The notes under the pieces were generated by a model, which saw only the letters and a list, made by a program, of their open reading frames with translations, ran no database searches and had not been told where the DNA came from. A DNA stretch of 64,000 nucleotides, from assembly GCF_003063315.1 (NCBI RefSeq), contig NZ_NERV01000001.1:62001-126000 (forward strand), read 5' to 3'. Positions 27,701-36,200 of this stretch are shown here, piece after piece. Made by a program: the position numbers and the translations under genes. Position 1 is the first letter of the stretch. Every line of letters begins with the position of its first letter. The DNA comes from Limnohabitans sp. T6-5. GTDB taxonomy: Bacteria; Pseudomonadota; Gammaproteobacteria; Burkholderiales; Burkholderiaceae_C.

Positions 27701-29869
27701 AACAAGAATGTCGGCACCGGCAAGACCGTCACGGTGGCTGGTCTGGCGATCAGCGGCACCGATGCGGACAACTACAACCTGACCAACACCACGGCTACCA
27801 CCACGGCGGCTGTGACAAAGAAGGACCTGGTCATCAGCGCCACCGCTTCTGACAAGACTTACGACGCCACGACTTTGGCCACTGCCAGCTTGAGCAGCGA
27901 CAAAATCGCAGGTGACACCCTCACGCTGGCGCAAACCGGCGCTTCGTTTGACAACAAGAATGTCGGCACCGGCAAGACCGTCACGGTGGCTGGTCTGGCG
28001 ATCAGCGGCACCGATGCGGACAACTACAACCTGACCAACACCACGGCTACCACCACGGCGGCTGTGACAAAGAAGGACCTGGTCATCAGCGCCACCGCTT
28101 CTGACAAGACTTACGACGCCACTACTTTGGCCACAGTCAGCTTGAGCAGCGACAAAATCACAGGTGACACCCTCACGCTGGCGCAAATCGGCGCCACGTT
28201 TGACACCAAGAATGTCGGCACCGGCAAGACCGTCACGGTGGAAGGTCTGGCAATCAGCGGCACCGATGCTGACAACTACAACCTGACGAACACCTCCGCA
28301 ACCACCACGGCAACCATCAGCAAGAAGGATTTGGTCATCAGCGCCACCGCTTCTGACAAGACTTACGACGCCACTACGTTGGCCACTGCCAGCTTGAGCA
28401 GCGACAAAATCACAGGTGACACCCTGACGCTGGCGCAAACCGGCGCCACGTTTGACACCAAGAACGTCGGCACCGGCAAGACCGTCACGGTGGCAGGTCT
28501 GGCGATCACCGGCACCGATGCAGGCAACTACAACCTGACCAACAGCACGGCCACCACCACGGCAGCCATCAGCAAGAAGGATTTGGTCATCAGCGCCACC
28601 GCTTCTGACAAGACTTACGACGCCACTACGTTGGCCACTGCCAGCTTGAGCAGCGACAAAATCGCAGGTGACACCCTCACGCTGGCGCAAACCGGCGCTT
28701 CGTTTGACACCAAGAACGTCGGCACCGGCAAGACCGTCACCGTGGCAGGTCTGGCGATCAGCGGCACCGATGTGGACAACTACAACCTGACCAACAGCAC
28801 GACCACCACCACCGCCAACATCACCCCCAAAGACCTGACCCTGAGCAGCATCACCGCAGCCAGCAAAACTTATGACGGCAACACCACGGCGGCAATCACG
28901 CAGGTCGGCTTGACTGGGTTTGTGGGCTCTGAAACCCTGGGCGCCACAGCCACGGGCTCGTTTGTCAACAAGAACGCCGGACTGCGCACGGTCAACGTCA
29001 GCACGGCCAACACCACACTGACCGACGACCTTGCCTCGGGCGGACTGACCAGCAACTATCAGCTGGTGGCAGGCAGCGTGGGCAGCGCGACCACCATTGC
29101 ACCCAAAGACGCTGTGGTGACCGCCAACAGCGATGTGAGCAAGGTTTACAACGGCGCCAACCAAACAGTCAGCGGTTTCACCGCCACGGGCCTGGTCAAT
29201 GGCGAAACTGCTGCTGTGCTGACCGGCGTGAACGCGGGCGCCACAGGCAAAAACGCAGGCACTTACAACGCCATCGCTTCGGGCACAGACAACAACTACG
29301 CGCTGAGCTTCATCGCTGGCCGTCTCGTGATCGCCCCCAAAGAGGCCGAGGTTGCAGTCTCCCCGCTCACCGCAGTGTCCAACGGCACCTTGTTCACCCA
29401 AGCGCCGGCCACCAAGTCAGGGTTTGTGACTGGCGAAGATGTGGTCGTGAACGGTCTGGCTTCAGGCATTGCCGCTGGCACCTACAACTCGCAGATCCAA
29501 GTGGCGCCCGCCAACAGCGCCACAGTGCTCGACAACTACCTCATCAAGATCGTCAACGCCGCCTTGCTCATCACGCCCAACGCCGTTGCAGTGCCACCTG
29601 TGCGGCCAGTGTTTCTCAGTGGTCCTCCGACGATCACATCGCGCCTGAGCTGGGCCGGGTTTTCGGGCGTCAACACGAATACATCTTCAGCACAGAGGGC
29701 CAACTCTGACACAGCGGCATCAGGCGGCGCCGCATCATTGACCTCGGCAGTACCAAGCGGCAACGCGTTCCCACAAGTGTGTACCCCAGAGGGTCTGCAG
29801 GAATGCGATTGTGCAGAGACCTCCATAGAGAGTGTCGAAATTTGCCTGTCCCCGGCCTCCAAACAATGA
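18746..29869 (+). CDS. TpsA1: giant two-partner-secretion exoprotein (filamentous haemagglutinin-like)
   Basis: This 3707-residue exoprotein begins with an extended signal peptide (MNSNLFKTVF..., processing near AWA/AP at about 70). The TPS secretion domain spans about 70-300 and includes NPNGVTFG. The frame opens earlier at 18725, but the matching start of tpsA2 fixes ATG 18746. Residues about 1150-2350 carry autotransporter-type beta-strand repeats of about 69 aa. Residues 2774-3361 are seven 84-aa YDG-like repeats (SDKTYDATT). MBG-like units follow. The only cysteines I find after the signal region are Cys3679, 3687, 3689 and 3700 in the tail. It should be exported by the TpsB encoded at 53272 and act as a surface adhesin or fibre; that role is inferred. 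Confidence 0.9.
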   Translation: MNSNLFKTVFSQRLGALIAVGEHTCGQGKATGGHAAGHVNLWASAAAGASYFGVVSLGFAFVSLAWAAPANNALPSGGQVAQGTAAISQSRANMAIQQSTARAVVNWQSFDIGKDAKVNIVQPNAQAVLLNRVTGAAPSQIFGQMSANGQVVLVNPNGVTFGKDGSVSAAGLTASTLNTSDADFMAGRNRFTRDGATGEVVNQGTLSAAPGGYVALLGASVSNEGKIYAPQGHVALGAAEVITLPMTGSGRIKMALSPSAINAAVANQKGGTIVTEGGQVYMQAAAVGSVVGSAMASVLQSGSIDTSGEQGGAVHLLADSGTIKVDGSINANSTGKDDKGLPRKGGDIIIGRDTDTGVLSKTTDVSGAKLESVGALIETSGSNLKFNGVSVLAKNWLLDPVDVSIDAASAATIGTNLGTTDVTIQTTGSTLGVTTAGTGNIFIESAITKAAAAGADTTLTLLADNGIILNAMISAAAGAGKLNVVMEAKGQTDGVAVGSMTAAQRAASQGVYINTYATYSGYGGINANGGDVTITGTSYAATGGQSSALGKGVLMVNNTNISANNITITGTAENQSGETSYGVVLQRFPGRATLTATGDINLTGTLQGAGNGSGLYTSTSSQNTNSQTLKAGGNITIQGNNRASTSNTSAAIYLRSGLQVEAVGNIVLKAETNNSAALAMDIYSGAQNYEGNASFRSVNSSGVATGNVLIQSNQGGILLYNQMGSSAGALTSIEGKNISIDNTGGTVDAITGAITRGTGKSTSNNAGINIADGRAITASNNINLLGVGTTGNGVAITGAAALSANVAGNTGDITIEGENTTASGAAINISNAASTLTARNIVTLTSGGTGSGTSLVAAGNIAVGTQLLVTTPAAGTISGVISGTGSLLKSGAGQLSLTAVNGTTYGTNTFAGGITVSQGTLLLGHGGGNYNKTAGTGAIVVGDTNTGSNNVALLLEKGVPDNTSGPLTRDITFTNNGTGTATLGTTVGIAGDANRGWTSANSKITFNRDILINDATADRFTLDGQFTGTGNITFSGTRITMSTLTGNGISANDFVGDVTISSGTMLQASAKYILPSTTNLTNNGNFRLLNGSDQTIDALNGSGTITTTGSLPTTVSVGNHNGSGNFSGTIVGVSPLVNLVKNGTGTQVLSGANNYAGTTVINDGTLQIGNGGTSGTIGTGAITDNAALVFNRSDAGLVVSAKISGTGTVTQAGTGTTILSADNDWSGDTTISAGTLQVGNGGTTGTLGTSTTITDNGTLAFKRSDNISADLKITGTGGLTQAGSGTLTLLDSAALYGVNDYSGATTISAGTLQVGNGGTSGHLGTGAIVDSGTLAINHSDDVTLSQAISGGGGLTQSGAGTTTLTGANTYSGTTTISSGVLQVGDGGTSGSVGTGAVIDNASLVFKRSDTLWVSGVISGTGAITQAGTGTTILANNNTYAGTTTISSGTLQVGSGYSTGSLGTGAILDNGALVFNRGDSGLVVSAKISGTGSVTQAGSGGTTTLTAENDWSGTTTISAGTLQIGNGGTTGTLGTATTVTTNGTLSFKRSDNLSVGLKITGTGGLTQAGSGTLTLIDSAALNGANTYSGTTTISAGTLQVGDGGTSGNLGTGSVLDNGSLVFNRSDTLTISGNMGGSGTVAQSGTGTTILTGNNSYAGATTVNTGTLQIGNGAALGSLGVGAASVAANANLNFKRSDAAYSITPAITGAGNLNFLGTGVQGQSSYSLSANNSSFTGNINITSARLNVSAATQIGATSPITVNSGGQLFPNGNFTLSNPLSLAGTGWNESAGLIGALRMVGGVNYAGNITLAADARIATYGTGSAATISGVISGTPNIEFASPGGVGTITLTGNNTYTGSTTISSGILQVGNSGTTGTLGTGAVVDNGTLTLKRSDAITLANAISGTGALTQAGAGTTTLTANNTYSGITTISTGTLQVGNGGTTGTLGTGAITDNAALVFNRSNAVSVPGVISGTGTLTQSGTGTTTLTGNNTYTGGTTVSTGMLQIGDGTNNGQIGSGITQIASGATLNFNVKSASTANYSTTNTFTGAGTLQKTGAGTLTWGTAVAVFGMSGGLIDVQAGTLIGANFGNEVWTNNKASLNVATGATFVGAEGAIFVDALTGGGAVTSGYAGYAYNLTVGVNNGSGTFSGVIQDANGVAAKLSKTGTGTQILTGTNTYTGVTTISDGVLQVGNGGTTGTLGTGAVTDNAALVFNRSDALTVANVISGTGTLTQSGAGTTTLTGNNSYAGTTTISAGTLQVGSGSTTGTLGTGAVIDNASLVFNRSNTLLVANAISGIGTLSQTGTGTTQLSADNSYAGTTTVSGGTLQVGNAGSTGTLGAGSVTLSNNANLSYVRSAATTVANNISGTGNVLASITGAVSNLTVDHTISLTGGTVNLVTDGNLSVTQAISTTNATSAAVFLEAGKSTAAGTATGGNVSLSGSGAVTVGTGGRITYETGSLTGSTGLGVVAGNNRYNSDETTTNYTAALGAGAYAVYREQPLVTVQVNNASKTYDGISFSGGSLSTSLAAGSLVNGDTFAAVTANANYGGTAQGAKNASVTPYVISASDTGGTSSNLNALGYGVSYTSGTLTVSQKEVSLAAAKTYDGVKTLSGTQLSITTGVGSETLNYTSATIASKNVADNSSNYVDAITLTDGTGLASNYKAPSLSAAAATKNTATLTAKSVTLDSISAASKTYDGTTAATITAGVIRGTALGETLSVTGTGVFADKKAATGVVVTVADVTTLTKANGTGDWGNYSLSTTGVKSTSADISKKDLVISATASDKTYDATTLATASLSSDKITGDTLTLAQTSASFDNKNVGTGKTVTVAGLAISGTDAGNYNLTNSTATTTAAISKKDLVISATASDKTYDATTLATASLSSDKIAGDTLTLAQTGASFDTKNVGTGKTVTVTGLAISGTDADNYNLTNSTATTTAAVSKKDLVISATASDKTYDATTLATASLSSDKIAGDTLTLAQTGASFDNKNVGTGKTVTVAGLAISGTDADNYNLTNTTATTTAAVTKKDLVISATASDKTYDATTLATASLSSDKIAGDTLTLAQTGASFDNKNVGTGKTVTVAGLAISGTDADNYNLTNTTATTTAAVTKKDLVISATASDKTYDATTLATVSLSSDKITGDTLTLAQIGATFDTKNVGTGKTVTVEGLAISGTDADNYNLTNTSATTTATISKKDLVISATASDKTYDATTLATASLSSDKITGDTLTLAQTGATFDTKNVGTGKTVTVAGLAITGTDAGNYNLTNSTATTTAAISKKDLVISATASDKTYDATTLATASLSSDKIAGDTLTLAQTGASFDTKNVGTGKTVTVAGLAISGTDVDNYNLTNSTTTTTANITPKDLTLSSITAASKTYDGNTTAAITQVGLTGFVGSETLGATATGSFVNKNAGLRTVNVSTANTTLTDDLASGGLTSNYQLVAGSVGSATTIAPKDAVVTANSDVSKVYNGANQTVSGFTATGLVNGETAAVLTGVNAGATGKNAGTYNAIASGTDNNYALSFIAGRLVIAPKEAEVAVSPLTAVSNGTLFTQAPATKSGFVTGEDVVVNGLASGIAAGTYNSQIQVAPANSATVLDNYLIKIVNAALLITPNAVAVPPVRPVFLSGPPTITSRLSWAGFSGVNTNTSSAQRANSDTAASGGAASLTSAVPSGNAFPQVCTPEGLQECDCAETSIESVEICLSPASKQ
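22198..23770 (+). repeat. PATR-like beta-helix repeat array in tpsA1
   Basis: Units of about 207-210 bp encode NTYSGTTTIS-x-GTLQVG...GTGA-x2-DN...RSD...ISGTG-x-x-TQ-x-GTG, the autotransporter-associated beta-strand repeat. At least seven run in tandem. Two adjacent units are exactly 207 bp. Confidence 0.8.
24296..25790 (+). repeat. Further PATR-like repeats in tpsA1
   Basis: Two blocks of the same repeat (about 24296-24770 and 25260-25790) are separated by a non-repeat beta-rich insert containing LIDVQAGTLIGANFGNEVW. A related insert occurs in tpsA2 near 36080 (LIDVQAGSFVGG). Confidence 0.75.
27065..28828 (+). repeat. 7 x 252-bp YDG-like tandem array in tpsA1
   Basis: Seven units of exactly 84 codons each start KDLVISATASDKTYDATT. 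The array ends precisely at 28828, before KDLTLSS. Units 3 and 4 are almost identical at DNA level, suggesting recent duplication or gene conversion. Confidence 0.92.
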
Positions 29870-29894
29870 GGCCGTCGTCTGAGACCCGAAGCCC

Positions 29895-30049
29895 GTAGCT
29901 CGGCACTCGCAAAGTGCCGACATGGCCCCCTGCTCCCCGTCAATGTGTCAATACGGCCGAAGGCATGGCGAGCAAATATCGGGGTCTTCGCCCGCCGACC
30001 TCCAAGAAACCGCAAACGCTTTGTAGGTCGGCACTCGCAGAGTCCGACG
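29895..30049. repeat. REP-like elements between tpsA1 and tpsA2
   Basis: An ACTC-type arm (29895-29921, stem partly altered), a GGTC-type arm (29979-30003) and a well-preserved GTAG...ACTC-type arm (30022-30049) occupy the first half of the 398-bp gap. The second half is the tpsA2 upstream module. Confidence 0.65.
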
Positions 30050-30152
30050 TTGCGAAATCAGCGACGTGTGCACAGGTGGATTCAGCGCAACAGATCAACA
30101 TTTTCATATTTGATGAATTTTCAATAATTTTCTCAAAAACAGCTGGGAGTAC

Positions 30153-30267
30153 CCCAATTGGGTGATTACTTTTGGCGTTTATTTCTACAAAATCACCAAT
30201 AGCGATTCTTCAACATAAATAAATACTTTCAACAAGTCGTTTGTTTTTGTCCTTTTGGTGTTCATAA
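30153..30267 (+). promoter_or_regulatory. Shared upstream module of tpsA2
   Basis: CCCAATTGGG (30153-30162) again lies 115 bp before the ATG. ATTGGGTGATT (30157-30167) pairs with AATCACCAAT (30191-30200). The stems are identical to those of tpsA1 while the loop sequence differs. CATAAATAAATACTTT and TTTTGGTGTTCAT are also conserved. Confidence 0.7.
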
Positions 30268-33200
30268 ATGAATTCGAATTTATTCAAGACGGTCTTCTCC
30301 AAGCGTTTGGGCGCTTTGGTTGCCGTGGGCGAGCACGCCACCAGCCAAGGCAAAGCCACGGGCGGCCATGGTGTGGGCGGCTTCAACCTCATGGGAGTCT
30401 TGAGTGCGGGAGGCGCGTATTTCATCGGCCCCCTCGTCTTCAGCTTTGCTCTGATCACCCTGGCCTGGGCTGCGCCCGCCAACAACGCCCTGCCCTCTGG
30501 CGGCAAGGTGGCCCAGGGCGCTGTGGCCATCAGCCAAAGCGGCGCCAACATGGCGATCAATCAGAGCACCGCCCGCGCCGTGGTCAACTGGCAAAGTTTT
30601 GACATTGGCAAAGATGCCAAAGTCAACATCGTTCAGCCCAATGCCCAGGCCGTGCTGCTCAACCGTGTCACGGGCGTGGCCCCCAGCCAGATCTTTGGCC
30701 AGATGTCGGCCAATGGCCAGGTCGTTTTGGTCAACCCCAACGGTGTCACTTTTGGCAAAGACGGCTCGGTCAGCGCCGCAGGCCTGACGGCCAGCACGCT
30801 CAACATTTCAGACGCCGACTTCATGGCCGGGCGCAACCGCTTCACCCGCGATGGCGCCACCAGCGAAGTCGTCAACCAAGGCACGCTGACAGCCGCCCCC
30901 GGCGGTTATGTGGCCCTGCTGGGTGCCAGCGTGAGCAACGAGGGAAAAATTTACGCGCCCCAAGGCAACGTGGCCCTGGGCGCCGCCGAAGTCATCACCC
31001 TGCCCATGACGGGCACAGGCCGCATCAAGATGGAATTGAGCCCTGCCGCCATCAACGCGGCCGTGGCCAACCAAAAAGGCGGCAGCATCGTCACCGAAGG
31101 CGGTCAGGTTTATATGCAAGCGGCCGCCATGGGCAATGCCATGGCCAGCGTGCTGCAATCGGGCAGCATTGACACTTCGGGCGCGCAAGGCGGTGCGGTG
31201 CATCTGCTGGCGGACGGCGGCACCATCAAGGTGGACGGCAGCATCAACGCCAACAGCACCGGCAAAGACGACAAAGGCCAGACCCGCAAAGGCGGCGACA
31301 TCATCATTGGGCGTGACGAAGACACCGGCGTGCTGGCGCGTTACACCGATGTGAGCGGTGCCAGGCTGGAAAGCCAAGGGGGCTTGGTCGAAACATCGGG
31401 CGATGTCCTGAAATCACAAGAGGCGCGCGTCCAAGCAGGCGAATGGCTGCTGGACCCCTTCAACATCACCATCGCCGCCAGCGGCGCCTCGGGCACCGTT
31501 TACAACGCCAACTACAACGCGGTGCTTGACTCCGTCATCCTGGCCTCGGACATTGCCAACAGCCTGAATGCAGGCACCAGCGTGACCCTGGCCGGAGGCA
31601 CCGCAGGTGCCAGCGCAGGCAATATTACGGTCAACGCCAGCATTGCCAAAACCAGCGGCGCTGCAGCCACGCTGACCCTGAAGGCCCAAAACGACATTGT
31701 GTTGGCCGCCAACACCACCATCAGCTCCACCAGCGGCGCCTTGAACGTGGTGCTCAACAGCGATGTCGACGGCGGCGGTGCAGGCGCCATTGTGATGAAC
31801 AGCGGCTCGGGCATCACCAGTCTGGGAGGCAACATCACGCTGGGCGGGGGTACTGCAGGAACGGGTGCCAGTTGGGCCAGAGGCAACGCCACCAACGTCA
31901 ATGGCATCACCCTGACCAGTGCCACCATCAATGCAGGTGGCGGTAACATCTTGATGAACGGTTACGGCATGTCTGGGGCAATTGTGGCCTCAGGCGTGAA
32001 CATGAATGGCAGCACCATCAGCACGACTGGAGCTGGAACGCTACAAATATCAGGAAGTGCGGCTTCAACCAGTAATAACTCAGATGGGGTGTTTGTCAAC
32101 GGTACATCCATAACGGGTGGCAGCACTGGCACAGTCACGATCACAGGGACAGCCAGCACCACTGGCCCTAGCGGCGGAAACTTCCATGGCGTCAGACTGC
32201 AAAGCAACGGAACCTCAGATGCTCTGATCACCTCCACCGGGGGCAATGTATCGGTCACGGGCACTGGGGGTGGGGCATCAACGGGTACAGGCACCTTCAG
32301 CTATGGCATATCCCTCGCCAGTGGACTCATCACGGCAGGCGGAACAGGAACCGTGAATGTCACCGGAACAGGTGGCTCAGGCACGTCAGGGTCAAACTTC
32401 GGCATTGCGTTGTTCAGCACCAGTTTCACCAATGGCATCTCATCTTCAGGCGGTGCCATCACCGTCACTGGCATATCCGATACCGTCGGCTCCACCAGTT
32501 CTGGCATCCGGTTTTATGGCACCATGAAGGGCGGTATTTTCAGCAGCAACAATGCCCCGATCACACTGATCACCGACAGTCTGGTGATCGACTCAGGCGC
32601 AGGCGTCATCAATGCGGGCACAGGCACCGTGACGGTCAAGAACCGCACAGGCACCACCACGGTCAACGTGGGCGGCACCGGCACCGACACCCTGACTGGA
32701 ACCACCCTGGGCCTGGATGTGTCAGCCGCCGAATTGGGCGCGATCACCGCAGGCAAGATCGTGGTGGGCCGCAATGATGCCACCGGCTCGGGGGCCGTCA
32801 CCGTGAACGCCCTCAACATGGGCGCCATGGGCAACACCAGTGCCAGCCTGTCTGTGCTCAGCAGCGGCAACATCGCGGTCAACGGCGCCGTCACCAAAAC
32901 AGCGGGCACAGATGCCACCTTGAGCCTGCTGGCCAACAACAACATCACCGTGGCCACCAACACCACCATCACCGGCAGTTCGGGCATGCTCAATGTGCTG
33001 CTCAACAGCGACAGCGATGCCAGCGGCGCGGGCGGCATTGTGTTCAACACCGGCTCGGGCGTGACCAGCAATGGCGGCAACATCACTTTGGGGGGGGGAT
33101 CAGCCCTCAATGGCTCTGGCGTGGCCGTGGGAGATGGTGGCACCTCGACCAAAGGCATTGATCTGGCCACAGCCGCCTTCAATGCGGGGGGCGGCAACAT

Positions 33201-36200
33201 TGCCATGACGGGCACCACCTGGGCCGCTGCGCCTTCGGCGCCAGCGATTCAGGGTATCAACGTGAACGGTGGTTCGATTCAAACCAGTGGCGCCGGAACG
33301 ATCGACTTGAGGGGCTACAACAACACGACCACCAACACCAACGGCACCGGCGTGTCATTGAGTAATACCACGGTCACGGGTGGATCGACTGGAACAGTGT
33401 CCATCATCGGCGATGCCCGAGCCGCTACGTCCACCGGCAATTACATTTACGGCACAGCTCTGGGCACGGGCGCCAAAGTCACGTCTACTGGCGGCAATAT
33501 TGCCATCACCGGTTACGGTGGCAACACGGGCACCGGTTCCAGCACCAGCGATATCGGTGTGGCCATCAGTGGTGGCGCCGTTGCTGGCGTGGGGGCTGGC
33601 ACCGTCACGATCACCGGAACGGGTGGCAAAGGCCCTACAGGCAATAACTGGGGGGTTTATACAGCCACCACGGCGGGCACAAGTGTGACGTCGCAAGGCG
33701 GCGACATCAACATCATCGGCACGGGCGGGACGGGCACAGGAAGTGTCGGCATTCTGATTGGTGGCGGCACGGTGGGCGTGGCCACAGGCACAACGAGTGC
33801 CAATGTGATCTTGACCTCAGACAGCACGCAAATACAGACGGCCACCATCAACTCGGGCACGGGCACCACCACCATTCAGAATAAAACAGCCGGCACTTTG
33901 ATCAATGTGGGCGGGAATGATGTGCTCAACACCACGCCGCTCACCCTGGGCATCTCCAATGCCGAGATGAATCTGATCAAGGCAGGCACCCTCAAGATTG
34001 GCAGCACCACATCGGGGGCCATGACCACCACTGCCGCAGTGACCACAGCCGCGACCACGGGCAATGTGTACCTGCAGTCGGGCAGCACCCTGACCGCGTC
34101 TAGCGCGTTCACCAGTGGTGCGGGCCTTTTGTTGCAAACGGCTGGCGGGGCCATCTCGACCACCGCTGCACTGGCGGGCACCAACGTGTCTCTGGACAAC
34201 ACCGGGGGCGCCATCAACTGGAGCACTGGCGCTCTCACGGCGGGTGCCAGCTCGGGCAGCGCCACCAACGCTGTCAACATTGCCAGCAGCATCACCGCGA
34301 CGGGCAACGTCAACATTTTGGGCAATGTGGCCACGACCACCAACACCGGCGTCAATTTGACCAGCGCGGGCTCGATCACCAGCTCGGGCACGGCGGCCAC
34401 GATCAACATCACATCGAATGGCAACTTGGTCAATGCGGCCGCGATCAAAGACACCGGCACCACGGGCACGGGTTCCAACATCAACCTGACATCGACCAGC
34501 GGCACGATCACGGGTGCAGGTGCGATAGGCGACACCACCAACAAAAATGCCAGCGTGACCTTCACGCAAAGTGGCACCAGCAACTATGACGGCGCGATCA
34601 ACGCCGCCAACTTCACCAAGGCGGGCACCGGGGCTTTGACGCTTGACTCGTGGGCGCTTGTCGCGCCCGCCACACCGGTGGCCAGCAACATCTCCAACGC
34701 CTACACGGTGAAGGCGGGCAGCTTGACGCTTGCACCAGGCGCCACGTATGCCCAGCTCAATCCAGCCAGCGTGAACGTAGAAAACACATCGAGCTTTTCG
34801 ATCAGCAGTGCTGGCAATGGCTGGTGGAAAAATACGGCCTTCAACTTCACTGGCGGGCTGGGTGGCGGCACCATGAATTTTGGGGGCAATCCCATTGGCG
34901 CCACGGGAACGACAAACGTCTTCAGCACCAGTGGTGGCGCCACCAATACCATCAGCGGTGTGTTCAACGCCAACTCGGCCAACGTCAACTTGAACCTGAC
35001 CCCTGCGACCAGTGGCACCACACTTTTGGATGGCAGTTTTGCAGCGTTGGCCTTCACGCAAAGTGCGCAAGCCGCTTTTGGCTTGCAAGGCGCTGGCACG
35101 GTCAACATGTCCGGTGGTGGCAACCTGCTGATCAAAGACAAAGTCAGCGCCACCAGCTTCAACATCAATGCGGGCAACGTGCAGGTTGGTGACGGCACTG
35201 CCGCGACGGGCTCTACAACGGCTACGCTGGATGCCACCAACCTGAACATCGCGGCGGGCACCAAACTGACCTTCAACCGTGCAGAGGCCTATTCAAACGC
35301 ATCCGTCATCACGGGTGCAGGCAGCCTGATTCAGGCCGGGGCTGGTGTGGTCACCTTGACCGGCAACAGCAGTGCCTTTGCCGGTGCCACCACCGTGAAT
35401 GCGGGCAAGACCTTGGCCATCGGCACCGGCGGCTATTTGGGTGCTGCGGGCAGCACGCTCACGCTGACCGACAGTGCCTCCAATTTGTCGTTCACCAACA
35501 CATCGGGCACGTCAACCGTGGCCAGTACCATCAGCGGCCCCGGCACCGTGACAGAAAACGGCGCAGGCGGCATTGGCTTGCTCTTGGCCAATAACACCTA
35601 CACCGGCATCACCACCACCACAGCAGGCACCTTGCAAGTGGGCAACGGCGGCACCACCGGCTCTTTGGGCACGGGGTCGGTCACCGACAACAGCGCCTTG
35701 GTCTTCAACCGCTCGGACAACATCACCGTCTCCAATGCCATCAGCGGCTCGGGCACCGTGACCCAAGCAGGCACGGGTGTGCTGACGTTTCCACAGGCGG
35801 GCACCGGCACCGTCAACAACACCTACACGGGCCAAACGTATGTCAATGCGGGCACACTGTCTTTAAAGGCCACGTCCAACACGGCGCAGTACGGCACAGG
35901 CCAGTTCAACATCGCCAGCGGCGCCACCTTGAATTTCGATGTAGCCACAGGCATCAACACCACCGCTTACACCAACACGACTTTTGCGGGCAATGGCACC
36001 CTCACCAAAACAGGGGCCGGGCAGGTGGTGTGGAACACCACAGCGGGCACCTTCAACATGGGTGCAGGCTCGCTGATTGATGTTCAAGCGGGTAGTTTTG
36101 TCGGTGGTTCCAGCAGCAATGAAGTATGGACCAACAACTTATCCAGCTTGAATGTGGCATCGGGCGCCTTATTTTATGGCTCCGAGTCCAATGTTCGCGT

